A model generated the notes under the pieces. The model ran no database searches. It had not been told where the DNA came from and saw only the letters and a program-made list of their open reading frames with translations. Source: Megascapheus bottae (Eukaryota; Chordata; Mammalia; Rodentia; Geomyidae). From it: a DNA stretch of 64,000 nt. The stretch lies in assembly GCA_024803745.1 (NCBI GenBank), contig JANJXV010000190.1, forward strand, positions 248,001-312,000. The letters run 5' to 3'. A program made the translations under genes and the position numbers. Below, piece after piece: positions 1-41,149 of the stretch (position 1 is the first letter of the stretch; each line of letters opens with the position of its first letter).

Positions 1-33
1 AACTAATTATTGCTAACAAAAATGTTAAGTTTG

Positions 34-175
34 GCATCACTGGTGGCTCTCACCTGTAACCCTAGCTACTTAGGAAGCTGAGATCTGAGGATTGAGATTT
101 GAAGCCAGCCTGGACAGAAAAGTCAGTAAGGGCTCTTATTTCAAGTTAACCAACACAAAGCTGGAAGTAGTAGTG
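34..175 (+). mobile_element. B1-head SINE, partial
   Basis: ggctctcacctgtaacccta head and gaagccagcctggacag; the tail is cut short. Confidence 0.8.
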
Positions 176-635
176 TACACTAAACACTGGGTCATTAACA
201 GTATTTAACAGTGCTTCACATGCTTAACTTCTGCCCCAGTTTTGCAGGTAGAAGACAGTCCCCCTAAGATGTCTCATCTCTGCAAAGAACTTTGAGAGCC
301 AAAAATACTGGAAAGATAGACAGTCTGTGGTCCCGTCAGTGTTACCTTCAGTGTCTCCATGACACTTCCTAATGTGTCACTGGTCCTCTCATGGAGAGGT
401 GTGGCTGCTGCCCTTGGTTGGAGACTGCACTGCCTATGACTTCAGTGACCAATGAGACCTACTAAAAGAAACTTTAGACTTCCAAAACCCCAGTCACTAG
501 AAGCAGAAAGATTGTGTGCTTGCTCTCTTCCTGCCTGGGTTAGTATGGTAGCTAAAAGGGCTTGTGTAAAGACCTACCAACAACACTAGCAGCTACCCTT
601 CAAGGAAGCTATTTGTCTACAGAAATGACCATAGG

Positions 636-824
636 GACCAGGAGTTTGGCCTAGTGGTAGAATGCTCGCCTTGCATGCATAAAGACCCGGGTTCGATTCC
701 TTGGTACTACATACATAGAAAAAAAAAGCCGTAAGTGGTGCTATGGCTCAAGTGTTAAGAGTTTTAGCCTTGAGAATGCCCAAGGTCCTGAACCTAAGCC
801 CAAGACTGGCAAAAAAAAAAAAAA
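636..824 (+). mobile_element. ID-like dimeric SINE
   Basis: Head cctagtggtagaatgctcgc with gggttcgattcc (B box), second unit ggctcaagtgttaag, 14-A tail. Confidence 0.9.
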
Positions 825-1201
825 CATAGTTAAGACCACTTAGGTTACCTACTAGCTCATGTAGTTAATGTCTGAGTCTACTAAGTGTTGGGTAGTTCAT
901 TACATGGCTTTAAGTACCTGATAATGCTGGTACACATACTTACCTAGATATTTACAATTATTTCTATTGAGAGAAATTCCAAGAGTCTTAACAAAAGGAG
1001 AAATATGATAGAAAGCCAGAACATACACAAAGAAAAAGAGTTTCTACATATCAACGAGGAAAGGAACTTAGAAGTGTAGGCCTTGGATGTGAACAGGCAA
1101 GTCACAAGTAAAGATAGCCAGTACATGGGAAAATAAACAGGCTTTTCAGATCATGGAGATATAAACTTTATTAACATCTATTTGGTTAGAAATACAGTGC
1201 T

Positions 1202-1312
1202 GTGGAAGTGGCGCTGTGGCTCAAGTGGTAGAACACTATCATTTTGCTGAAGAGCTCAGGGAAAGCACCCAGGCCCAGAGTTCAAGCCCCACGACTGACC
1301 AAAAAAAAAGAA
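1202..1312 (+). mobile_element. SINE tail fragment
   Basis: Right-hand unit only: ggaagtggcgctgtggctca to ctgacc and poly(A). Confidence 0.8.
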
Positions 1313-1554
1313 ATGCAATACTGGTAACAGTTGGGAAACAGGCAGACTGGTATGCATACCATGTGGTTGTAAGTATCAAAGTCAGGTGCTTGGAAGAGAT
1401 TTAATAGTAGTACAGTGGTTTATACCCACTGGCACTTCTGAACACATGCCTTGCACAGCCTCCTATGCCCATTGCACTGTATGATTCTTTCTATCCCCAA
1501 TAAATTACTCAGAAAAAGCTAGAAGTCTCATGATGGACAAAAAAAAAAAAAAAA

Positions 1555-1670
1555 GCCAGAAGTGGTGCTGTGGCTCAAGTGGTAGAAGACTAGCCTTCAG
1601 CACCAAGAGGCTCTGAGTCAGAGCCCAGGCTCTAACTTCAAGTGGGCAAAAAAAAAAGAAAGGAAAAAAA
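1555..1670 (+). mobile_element. SINE tail fragment
   Basis: Right-hand unit only, preceded by an A run that may be the tail of a lost head. Confidence 0.75.
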
Positions 1671-1758
1671 CCAATAAGATTTGTACAAAATAAGTAATAG
1701 TTCTAAAAGTTTAAGTTACAAACTTGAGTTATAAACTGATATTTAAATGTATATTTGA

Positions 1759-25697
<23,939 letters not shown>

Positions 25698-25942
25698 CAA
25701 GCCCAAGCCGAGGACATACTGGCATCTGCATCAGGGACCCTGTGCTCCAAGTGGCTGTGTACCTGACCACCTGACTTTCCAAACTCATGACCAGAATCCA
25801 GGCAATCAGAAGCAGAGAACACCATGGGAAGCTCAGAGGTGGCATAAACTAGTGCAGAAGTAGAGAATGACTCCATCAGCAGGCACCTGCTGAAGCACGT
25901 CATGAGCTGAGAAAAGTAGCATGTAAAGGGTCTTTTCCCATG

Positions 25943-25948
25943 AATAAA
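25943..25948 (+). terminator. POLE: POLE poly(A) signal
   Basis: Canonical AATAAA, 246 bases after the stop codon, giving a short 3' UTR that should end near 25,965. Confidence 0.8.
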
Positions 25949-25965
25949 CGGTGCTTTGAGGCATC

Positions 25966-27490
25966 AGCTTTCTATACCCTGCTAGGTCACAGGAAAAGTC
26001 CTTCCAAATTATCCTTGCCCATCTCAGGTCTCGCCTCTCATTCACAACCTGAGATTGGTCCTGAAGTAAGGTATGGGATGAGGCGGGGTAGGTGGGTTCC
26101 ATGGCCTCCGTGGAGTTGGAATCTCACTTACTCCCTAGAGAAATGTTTCCTCTGCATCCTTGTGGGAACAGGTCTTGAATCATTTCCAGGAAGTACAGAT
26201 GCAAAAATCTGTTGGAGAGACCAGGAGACATTTTCTCATTGTCTCTGGACCCCATTGAGAGCAGTCAAGGATGTCTCTGTCTGCTCCATACATCCAGAGT
26301 GAAGCCTGGAATTTGATCTGGGTTGAACCTGGTAGATAGGGTAGCTATCTGCCATGAGCCTACCTAGTCCCTGCAGGGTCCCCTCTGTGTGCCAGGACAT
26401 CTGGTCCCTTCATTAATCTCAGATGAGGCTATGCATCTCACTTTTGGCTAAATGTGTTCTTTGATCTCCACTTCTTTAGATCAGAGTTAAGAGGGCACTA
26501 GACAGATCTGTCGATCGAAAATTCTGAAACCATAGGCAATATGAGCCCCCCAGGAAGGCCCTACAGTGGTTTAGAGTGTGATTGTTGTGTTTCTGCTGTG
26601 ATCCTCAGTCTCTAGAAGTTAGCATCTAGCATCTGTAGGGAGAAACTGGACACCACTAGGACCTGCCTGCCTGGAATGTGGACTGAGCCGGTGTTCTGGG
26701 ACCTCTTAGTGGAGCTCAAATCAAATTAGGCAGTGACGGGCGGCGGAGGGAACTGACTCGCCAGGCTTCTTGGAAGCAGAAGCAGAGAGGATGGGTGAAG
26801 GGAGCTGACAGGGCTGCCCAGTGGTCCAGTGGCGCAGCCACTGGCGCCAGTAGGCCTGGGTCACTCAGGCAAGCCTGGGGCTCTGAAATAAGAAACCAGG
26901 GCCTCGGAGCTGTCCAGGGATCTAACTAGAAAGACTGGTTTCTCCAAAACCATGAAGAGCTAAACCCGTAGTGAGCCAAAACAGATCAGGTGTTTGGTGA
27001 CCTGTGGAGGCCATACCCAAGGGAGGGAGAACTTGGTGAGTGTGGTGAGACAGCATCTAAGCTCTCTGCAAGCACCAGTGGAGCATCCACAAGGCATTCC
27101 AAATGCAATCTACAGGGATGCATGACAAGTCTTCCCTGCCCCTCCCTGTGTTTGCCACCCTGAGACTCAGTATCCTGGCCTGTAACATGGTATGCCTTCC
27201 AGCACCTAGCACACTACTGCCCAGATGTGCTTATGTACCAAGTTCCAGGCTCCTGGCACTCTGTCCAGCCAGCAACAACACTCCCCTGACTGCAGCCAAG
27301 GACACAGTAACCAGATTGTCCCCCAGCCCTGATGTCATTAACTGACAGCTTTATGCATTCCCTACTCCCCATCACAGCATTCCTGCCCCTGCCCCCTGCA
27401 CAGGTTCTGAACATGGTGTGCCTATCTAGATGCTCACCCTGTGTTGTACCCTCCTGGGGTCATAGCCTTCCCCCAGAAACAAGGCCAGAA
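25966..27490. other. Intergenic gap between convergent POLE and P2RX2
   Basis: About 1.5 kb separating two convergent genes. I saw no exon, SINE or tandem repeat here, which is notable because the surrounding POLE introns are SINE-rich. Confidence 0.6.
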
Positions 27491-27506
27491 GGCTTTTAGT
27501 CACAAC

Positions 27507-27512
27507 TTTATT
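27507..27512 (-). terminator. P2RX2: P2RX2 poly(A) signal
   Basis: TTTATT on the plus strand, AATAAA on the minus strand, about 530 bases after the P2RX2 stop. Confidence 0.75.
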
Positions 27513-28042
27513 GGGTTCTGAGCATGCTATAACTTCCAAGGAAAAGGATCTAGGCAGTTTGGAGTTATAAAACATGAGAGGATTTTTTCCCCAGTCCCAA
27601 GAGCAGGGGTGGAGCCCCTTAGAACTGCTCTGTCTTGAGCAGGAAAGGATGGTCGGTGTGCAGGAAAGGGTAAGTCTTGTGAAGGGGTCAGCTGGGGAGG
27701 AAACAGCAGCAGGACTCTGCCTCTCCCTAATAGTCCCTGGGAAGGGGAGGAAGGCAAGCCAGGAGGGAGAGCACAGCTCTTGGTTCCCAGTTACACAGAG
27801 ATATACAGAGACTGCTGGAGTGTGCAGGTCCTCCTCAGAGCTGCCAAAGCAGCTAAGGCTCTGTTTCTGGGGCCCTACTGGGCCCAGGACTGCAGCCTAG
27901 GCAAGGACAGGTAGTCAGAGTTGGGCTGAACTTTAGGGTTTGTGGGTGTGGATCCTGTGGGGGCTCCTCATGTAAAACACCTCTGTCTTATGAGACAAGA
28001 GTGTCCCCCATCTGCTGGAATGGGACAGAAATGGGGCGAGGC
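27513..28042 (-). other. P2RX2: P2RX2 3' UTR
   Basis: Non-coding 3' end in this lineage. Its first ~130 bases correspond to what encodes the end of the P2X2 tail in rat and human. No SINE seen. Confidence 0.65.
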
Positions 28043-32043
<4,001 letters not shown>

Positions 32044-32345
32044 GGCGCCCTGGGTCCGGGCGGTCGCGGCAGGACGCCCGGTCCGCCCCGGTCCGCCCCG
32101 GTCCGCCGGGCGCCCCTCCCCGGGCGTGGCCGCCGCTCGGCTCGGTGTCCCCCGTGCTGGGCGCCCCCCTCCCCACGGCCCCCCCAGGCCCCAGCCCAGC
32201 GGGAGCCCCGAGGGGGTCGGCGCGGCCGGCGGGGCGGGGCGGGGCGGGGCGGCCGGGGGCGAGGGGGGGTGGGGGAGGGGAGGGGAGGGGCGGAGGCGCC
32301 AGGGCCCTGCGCACCGAGCCCCACCTCGCCACATCCCGCACTTGC
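32044..32345 (-). promoter_or_regulatory. P2RX2: P2RX2 CpG-rich promoter region
   Basis: Immediately upstream of the ATG: CpG-dense sequence with a run of overlapping GC boxes (ggggcggggc, 32231-32252). No TATA box was seen. Transcription start is not resolvable from sequence. Confidence 0.55.
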
Positions 32346-32429
32346 GGAAGCTCCAGCCTCTGCCACCCCGTTTGCTACTTTGTAACAAATCCTAAACCAT
32401 CATTGAGTGTGTGTGTGTGTGTGACAGAG

Positions 32430-32838
32430 AGAGAGGAGAGACAGACAGACAGACAGACGACAGGGACAGAGAAAGACAGACAGAAGACAGGGACAGACAG
32501 ACAGAAAACAGAGACAGACAGAAAACAGGGACAGAGAGAGACAGACGACAGGGACAGAGAGACAGACAGACAAGACAGGGACAGACAGACAGATAGAAAA
32601 CAGGGACAGAGAGACAGAAGACAGGGACAGACAGACAGACTACAGAGACAGACAGACAGAAAACAGGGACAGACAGACAGACAGAAAACAGGAACAGAGA
32701 GACAGAGACAGGGACAGGGAGAGACAGACGACAGGGACAGAGAGACAGAAGACAGGGACAGACAGACAGAAAACAGGGACAGACAGAAGACAGGGACAGA
32801 GAGACAGAGACAGAGACAGGGACAGGGAGAGACAGAGT
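32430..32838. repeat. (ACAG)n / GACAGA microsatellite block
   Basis: About 400 bp of acag tetranucleotides broken into roughly 20-60-bp higher-order units by acaggg and gagaga. A short (TG)n run precedes it at 32408-32422. Confidence 0.95.
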
Positions 32839-32984
32839 CTGCTTTGCTCCATTAAACTACTTGATTAAACTTGCCTCAGGCAAGACATGGTAGAACTGGT
32901 TTGAAACCCCCTAGAGGCTAAGGCCAGAGGATGTGAGTTCACGCTCAGCTTGACCTATACAGTGAGACCTTGTCTCAAAACATT

Positions 32985-33190
32985 TCGTTTTTTACATTTA
33001 CCTCATGTTTTCCTTGTATCCATCCCTATTTTCAGTTACTGGAAGCATATACCTTTGGGTGGAATCTGTGTCATATGGTGATTCTCTAACTTTCTGAGGA
33101 AGCATCAGTTTTCCAACGGCTGAACCATAGCACACCCATAGCACACGCTTACCAGCAATGTTTCAGTGTTTAGTTTTTACATTCTTGCCA
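32985..33190 (-). mobile_element. Old L1 fragment (L1M-type, antisense)
   Basis: The text around gggtggaatctgtgtcatat, followed by an 'accagcaatgtttcagtg'-type segment, matches the known ancient mammalian L1 3' region read in antisense. Heavily diverged. Confidence 0.55.
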
Positions 33191-33330
33191 CTTCTTATTC
33201 TTCACTTACTTGCTTACCCATCCATCACCTGAGTATAGAAAATGGTGTCCTGTTTCTTGAGGGTTATGATGCTGAGTATCTTTAGGCCCATTTTTAAATT
33301 GGGTTGTCTTTCCGTTAAGATATAGAAGAT

Positions 33331-33535
33331 GGGGCCAGGAGCATGTCCTAGTGGTAGAGTGCTTGCCTAGCATGCATGAAGCCCTGGGCTCAATTCCTTG
33401 GTTACCACATACACAGAAAAATCCAAAAGTGGTGCTGAGGCTCAAGTGGTAGTGCTAGAGCTCTAGCCTTGAGAAAGCCCAAGGACAGTGCTCAGGCCCT
33501 GAGTTCAAGCCCCAAGACTGGCAAAAAAAAAAAAA
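33331..33535 (+). mobile_element. ID-like dimeric SINE
   Basis: tRNA-derived head (agtggtagagtgcttgccta, ggctcaattcc), second unit ggctcaagtggtag, and a 14-A tail. Confidence 0.9.
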
Positions 33536-33547
33536 AGATATAGAAGG

Positions 33548-33603
33548 CAAGCCAGTAGCCAGTGGCTCACACTGTAACCCTAGCTACTCAGGAGGCTCAG
33601 ATC
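33548..33603 (+). mobile_element. B1-head SINE fragment
   Basis: Only the first ~55 bases of a B1-type head (ggctcacactgtaaccctag) remain. Confidence 0.75.
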
Positions 33604-33723
33604 AGAGGCCATGAGACCCGTTAACTGGCTGTCTCCAATTGGTCCTGGGTTGGACACGGGGGCAGACCCCGGGAGAGGCTGCCACTGGCCACACCCGACT
33701 CTCATTCAGGCCAATTGCTGCAG

Positions 33724-33841
33724 AGGCTTCAAGGGTGTCCAGAGTCGGCTGAGGCGTGTGTGTGCTGGCACTGTCCCTGTAAGGCTTCAAGGGTGTCCAG
33801 AGACTGCTGAGGTGTGTGTGTGCTGGAATTGTCCATGTGCA
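33724..33841. repeat. Tandem duplication of about 58 bp
   Basis: Two copies of a unit starting ggcttcaagggtgtccagag and continuing through gctgaggygtgtgtgtgctgg. Confidence 0.85.
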
Positions 33842-34689
33842 CACTCAGGCCGTCACACACACTGGGCAGCTGGCCTGGATGAGGCCGGATAGAAGAGAGG
33901 AGGCCTGGGTGGAATGGGGGCAGTGAGATGCCTTGTGCCCACGACTAACCTAGATCTCTCTGTGTCAGGCTGGTCTCTTCTGGAAGCTGCAGCCCAGCTG
34001 GTCTCACTCTTACACAGAGAAGCAGGTAGACCTGAGATAAAAAGGTAAGGCCACTGTGTTCTTGTTGTGATGTCAGGGACCTGAAGGTTCTTAGGATGTT
34101 GGTGTGATGGCTGTGGAAAATAATGATGTGCCCCAAGTGCTTGGTGACAGGGACCCCGGGCCTTACTGCCTCACTGTGGGGAAAGGGCTTTTCTGCACAT
34201 AAACGTCTGAAAGGACACTAGCACAGACACCAGGAGGTCAGAGTGCTTTGGCCCTAGCTGATCACTGTCCTGACCACCATGCACTGTGTGTGGGGACCCC
34301 TCCTCTGCTGAGTGAGAGGCTCCCCCACTGCTGGGCTGATCTCAGTATGGCAGGAACAGCTCAGCTTCCACTCACCGGGATTTGTGTTATCGTTGGCATC
34401 CAGCTTCTGTCTAGAAGATTGAGATCATTTGGGGTCAAGCTGAGGCTGATGCAGAAGGAAAAGAGAGAAGTCTCAGAAAGGAGACCCTTCTTACAAGGAC
34501 GTTTCCGTCTGAGGGGCAGTGAAGGCTAGGTGTACTTTCTGTCTGAGGAGTACTGAAGGAAGGCTGTTGAAGTGCACAGGCACTGCCAACAGTTCATTTT
34601 CATGACAGCCACTGAGCATACAGCTGACCGTTTCTGCAATTCTAAGGGCATGGTGGTATCCTTCTGTCAGCATGGGACCTTAGGCAAAG

Positions 34690-34965
34690 TGAGACCATAT
34701 ACTTCTGTCTGTTTACGGCTGACTTCCTTTATTTAGCATAGTGGCCTCAAAGCTCGTCCATGTTGTGGCATGCAGGAAGAATTTCCCCCTTTTCATAGAT
34801 GTAGATCACATTTCATGCACCGTCATGGGCGTTTGGATTGTCTCTACCTTTCATCATCTTGAACAGTGCTGAACTGTGGCCTGGCATTGCAATGCTCAGT
34901 GTGTTCCTGTGTGGTGTGGGGCTCTTTGATCAGTCATGGACATCGTGCCCACATCAGAAACTGGA
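34690..34965 (-). mobile_element. Old L1 fragment (L1M-type, antisense)
   Basis: 'tttagcatagtggcctcaa' and 'cgtccatgttgtggcatgc' match the well-known ancient L1 3' segment (antisense). Confidence 0.6.
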
Positions 34966-34974
34966 TCTGAAACT

Positions 34975-35166
34975 TTTTTTTTTGGCCAGTCCTGGGCTTG
35001 AGTTCAGGGCCTGAGCACTGTCCTTGGGCTTTCTCATGGCTAGAGCTCTACCACCTGAGCCACAGAACCACTTCCAGCTTTTTCTATGTATGTGGTACCA
35101 AGGAATCAAGCCTAGTTCTTTGTGCATGCCAGGCAAGCACTCTACCTCTAGGTCAAACGCCCAGCC
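34975..35166 (-). mobile_element. ID-like dimeric SINE, minus strand
   Basis: Starts with a T run, then the reverse complement of the second unit and head (ccagcttttt, tatgtatgtggtacc), ending gcccagcccc. Confidence 0.9.
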
Positions 35167-35175
35167 CCTTTTTTT

Positions 35176-35404
35176 TCTCCCTTTGTTTTGGGGTTTGATC
35201 TAAGGGCCTAACTACGGTCCCTGAGCTCTTTTGCTCAAGGCTAACACTCTGCCACTTAAGCCACAGATCTATTTCTGGCTTTTTGGTGCTTAATTGGAGA
35301 TCAGTGTCTCACAGACTTTCCTGCCTGAGCTGGGTTTGAACCACAATCCTCATATCCGAGCCTCATGAACAGCTAGGATTACAGGTGGAGTCACTGGCCC
35401 CTGG
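35176..35404 (-). mobile_element. B1-head/ID-tail composite SINE, minus strand
   Basis: Reverse complement with tail (ggggtttgatc), middle (cttaattggagatcagtg) and B1 head (gaacagctaggattacaggt). Confidence 0.88.
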
Positions 35405-35439
35405 CCGCGTGATACTTATACCGCCACTAAAACTAAGAA

Positions 35440-35550
35440 AAATCTGGAAACAGAGCTGTAGCTCAAGTGGTAGAGCATTAGCCTTGGGCAAAAACGCTCA
35501 GGGACAGAGTTCAGGCTGAGTTCACGCTCTAGAACTGGCACACAAAAATG
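35440..35550 (+). mobile_element. SINE tail fragment
   Basis: Only the right-hand ID-like unit (agctcaagtggtagagcatt to actggcac). Confidence 0.75.
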
Positions 35551-35662
35551 AAGCTGGGGAGCTGGAAGAGCTTGGTGCTTAGATGGTAGAGTGTGTGCTA
35601 GCCAGTGAGCAAGAGTGTCAGACGCAGAGTTCAAGACCCTGTCTCAAACTGAAAATAAATAA

Positions 35663-35705
<43 letters not shown>
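35663..35705. repeat. (CA)n microsatellite
   Basis: About 20 uninterrupted CA dinucleotides. Confidence 0.97.
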
Positions 35706-35707
<2 letters not shown>

Positions 35708-36924
35708 GATGGTGCCATTCCAGAGGCTCTGCCAGGACCCCAGTCTACATGGCAGACCCCCAGACAAGCATGTCTGCAAGGCAGCCCGGCGCTGTCTGAT
35801 CACACTCAGAATGGGGTTGTGGCCCAAGCCATTGTTTCTAGCATCTGAGGCGACCCTCCTGCCTTATCTTTAAGAATCTCTAGGGGGTGTCTGAACATAC
35901 CCAGCTTACTAGGGCACACATGTTCCTTCTGCAAGGCTCTGCCATGTCCTACACAACGTGAGTACTCTGGGAGTGATTAGGCACCTTCCGGATGGGTGGA
36001 GAGAACGCAGAGTGCTGAGGCCACAGAGAAGGCATGCAGAGGATGGCCGGGACACACCGTGGGGCAAGGCAGGAGTGGAAGGGTTCTCCCAGAGCTCCCA
36101 CAGGAAGCACTTGGGCAGAGTCGGTGCACTGAGTTCAAACCCCTCTCCCTGGAAGTATTTCTCCTGTGCAGCAGAAGCTGTGGCTGTTCAAGGTCTCTAC
36201 CAGTGTCACCACAGACTTCCATCCATGGACAGCTGTCCCATCTTTAAAGCCACAGGGCACCAAAAAAAAAACAAATCTGGGGTCCATGGCCAGCTCTCTC
36301 CTCACGTTTGTGGGCAGGACCTCTGCTCCACTGTCAGCATCCCTCTGTGTCTGGGCGAGCTGGCCAGGCACAGTCTGGGAATGGCATCTTTCCTCCCCTC
36401 CTTTGATCTGCACAGCCCTGTACTGCTCTCTGCAGATTCTAACAGGAGATAACCAAAGTCTACACAGGACACCATGCACCAAGACAGACATTCACAAGGA
36501 CACGAGCAGAGCTGCAGGTGTTCTCACCATGACTCGAAGGTGGCCCTGTGTAGTCTGAGGACACATGGAGTGGGGTGGAGGGGGCGGCTGAGACTGTCTA
36601 GTTTCTGATGCCACTATGAGTGGTACCAGCTGAGCAGACTGACATTAAGTCCGAGCCAGCTCATACCTGCTCTGTCCCCCATCTCAGCCACCTCTTCCCT
36701 AACCCCATTCCGGATCTTACAGATACCAGCTTCTGTTCCAAGTTTTGGTGGCCCCTCCTGGCATGCCACACTCCATGTCTGAGAGGATATTACCCACCTT
36801 GACTCAGGGCCAAGCACCAGCTGGTGCCCCGTGCTCCAAGGGACTGGGCCTGAGGTCGAGTCTGGTTCCATTTACAGCTTGCTAAGTGAACAAGCAAGCA
36901 CTGTTCTTAGAAGTAGAAAATCCT
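35706..36924. other. Intergenic, unassigned
   Basis: About 1.2 kb of non-repetitive sequence between P2RX2 and LRCOL1. Open frames up to 164 codons exist but show no splice logic, family motif or homology I recognise. Confidence 0.5.
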
Positions 36925-37217
36925 TGATGGGCATGGTGGCTCATACCTGTAATCCTAGCTACTTAGGAGGCTGAGATCTGAGGATCGTGGTTCAAAACCA
37001 GCCTGCACACTAAAGAATGGGAGATTCTTATCTCTAATCATTAGAAAATGTAAAGTAGGGCTGAGTCTCAAGGGGTAGGGTTGTAGCCTTGAGCTGAAAA
37101 GCTTAGGGACAATGCCCAGGCCCAGGGGTACAGCGGTAGCCTTGAGCTGAAGAGCTCAGGGACAGCGCCTAGACCTGGAGTTCAAGCCCCATGACCCACC
37201 AAAAAAAAAAAAAAAAA
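36925..37217 (+). mobile_element. B1-head/ID-tail SINE with internal tail duplication
   Basis: Complete head and middle, but the segment gtagccttgagctga with its flanks occurs twice (about 37,083 and 37,137), then poly(A). Confidence 0.85.
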
Positions 37218-37998
37218 GTGAAAAAACAGTGTCCAAGCCCTGAGTTCAAGCCCCACCATCAATATGTGTGGAATCTAGATGACTCACAACACACAATCAC
37301 AAAGGGTGAACACACACAAAGAATCAGGAAACACTGAAAAAAAGGCCGGGGAAGAAACCACCCAGATGAGGCCCTAAAACAGCTGCTCAGCTCAAAGGAG
37401 GAATCTAGAGGGGCCCAGGGCCCACAGCCATGGAGGCAGCCGGGGGAGGCGGGCTGCGGGAGGCCACTCACTCCTCCCCTGGCTTCCTCCTGACTCTGTA
37501 TTTCACATCTGGGCTGCAGCCCATTTTGCTTTTCATGTGGCTTTTCCCAAATCATCTTGTTTAAATTCATGAGGAGCATGCTTCACTCAGAGAAAAGGTT
37601 AAGTTCTTTTCCATTCTGTGTTAAAAATAAATGAGCTATCAAGCCAGGAAAGGTGACAGAAAACACTTAGCTGTATATTTCCAAGTGAAGAAAGCAGATC
37701 TGAAAGGTTCTACCGTTTCAACTCCATGACATCTGGGAAAGGCCAAACCATGGGGAGAAGAGAAGGACCAGTGGCTGCTAGCCTCGGCCGCGGGGAGGAT
37801 GAGTGAGTGTCCTGGGGGAGACTTGGCGGGAGAACTCAGTAAGTTTATTATTTCAGTGAAAACTTATTTTGCAAGAGAAGTGGGTGAGGACGTCTGTGAG
37901 GCCCGTGCCGGGTCCCGGGTGAGGCCTGGTCCTGGGTGAGGCCCGTGCCGGGTCCCGGGTGAGGCCCCTGCCTGGCACCTCCACAGGCCTGCTGCACC

Positions 37999-39735
<1,737 letters not shown>

Positions 39736-39896
39736 GCAGAGGCAATGGAGCCCCACGGAGGTGACCCGGGCGGAGGAGGAGAGGAGGACGAGCTCTGCTG
39801 CTGCTGACCCTCCGGGCTCGGGAAAGCTGGGAAGGACGGGCATCCGTGTCTGCCAGCCGGGATGGGAGGCCATGGGACAGCTCTGTGTAAAACCTG

Positions 39897-39902
39897 AATA
39901 AA
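39897..39902 (+). terminator. LRCOL1: LRCOL1 poly(A) signal
   Basis: AATAAA 162 bases after the stop codon, just before the 48-bp tandem array. Confidence 0.8.
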
Positions 39903-39908
39903 ACCCCA

Positions 39909-40588
39909 GCCACGGGGGGCAGAGGTGTGGAGTCTCCAGAGTGACCCGTGAACCACGGGGCTGGGGGCAGAGGTGTGGAGTCTCCAGAGTGACCCGTGAA
40001 CCACGGGGCCGGGGGCAGAGGTGTGGAGTCTCCAGAATGACCCGTGAACCACGGGGCCGGGGGCAGAGGTGTGGAGTCTCCAGAGTGACCCGTGAACCAC
40101 GGGGCCGGGGGCAGAGGTGTGGAGTCTCCAGAATGACCCTTGAACCACGGGGCTGGGGGCAGAGGTGTGGAGTCTCCAGAATAATCAGTGAACCACAGGG
40201 CCGGGGGCAGAGGTGTGGAGTCTCCAGAGTGACCCGTGAACCACAGAGCTGGGGGCAGAGGTGTGGAGTCTCCAGAGTGACCCGTGAACCACAGGGCCGG
40301 GGGCAGAGGTGTGGAGTCTCCAGAATAATCAGTGAACCACAGGGCCGGGGGCAGAGGTGTGGAATCTCCAGAATGACCCGTGAACCACGGGGCCGGGGGC
40401 AGAGGTGTGGAGTCTCCAGAGTGACCCGTGAACCACGGGGCTGGGGGCAGAGGTGTGGAGTCTTGTGGGGTTAGCCTGTGCGGTGTCCAGAATAACCAAT
40501 GAATCACAGGGCTGGGGGCAGAGGTGTGGAGTTTCGTCGTGGTAAGGTTAGCCTGTGCGGTCTCCAGAATGACCAGTGAAACACAGGG
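39909..40588. repeat. 48-bp tandem repeat array (13 or so units)
   Basis: Unit begins cagaggtgtggagtctccag and ends gaaccacggggctggggg. The marker gtgtggag recurs every 48 bp from about 39,926 to 40,453, then at 71-bp spacing, where the unit carries an extra ttagcctgtgcgg segment. Because 48 is divisible by three, frames stay open on both strands, giving spurious ORFs with 16-residue periodicity. Confidence 0.97.
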
Positions 40589-40591
40589 TGG

Positions 40592-40790
40592 GGCGGGGAG
40601 TGTGGCCTGGTGGTGGAGTGCCTGCCTAGCACGCACGAAGACCAGGATTCCATTCCTTGGTACCACAGACATAGAAAAGGCCAGGTGTGGTGCTGAGGCT
40701 CAAGTGGTAGAGCTCTAGCCTTGAGAAAGTCCAAGGACAGTGCTCAGGCCCTGAGCTCAAAACCCAGGACTGGCAAACAATAATAATTTG
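40592..40790 (+). mobile_element. ID-like dimeric SINE
   Basis: ggggagtgtggcctggtggt head, gctgaggctcaagtggtaga second unit, ending in ggcaaacaataat rather than a clean poly(A). Confidence 0.88.
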
Positions 40791-41149
40791 AATGTTTGCA
40801 TCCTCCAGCCCCCCCCCCCCAAAAGCTTATACTGAATCTCACTCACTACCCCGCAGTCTGGCTGGGAGACTGGAGTTAGGTCACCAGGGCTCCATGGAAG
40901 CTGGAAGCTGTTCTCACCACTTCAGGGACAGGGACAGAACAGGGCCTTCCTGCCACACCTCCAGAATGTGAGAAATCGATGTTTACTCTCAGGTGAACAA
41001 ATACCACAGACACCCTCCATCCCAGGTGGAGGTAAAGCTGACATACTTTGGTCAGAACTGTGTAAACATGTTTGAAGGAGTATATGGAAAATTAAGAGTT
41101 CAGTGGGGATTATGTGGGGCTACAACATTTCTAGCTTCAAACAAATTTC

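Noticed and set aside
636..710. tRNA-like A and B boxes in the many ID-type heads
   Set aside because: They belong to tRNA-derived SINEs with A-rich tails; no intact tRNA cloverleaf gene was found.
39909..40588. Regular repeats resembling a CRISPR array
   Set aside because: Units are directly tandem with no spacers, in a mammalian genome; this is a VNTR.
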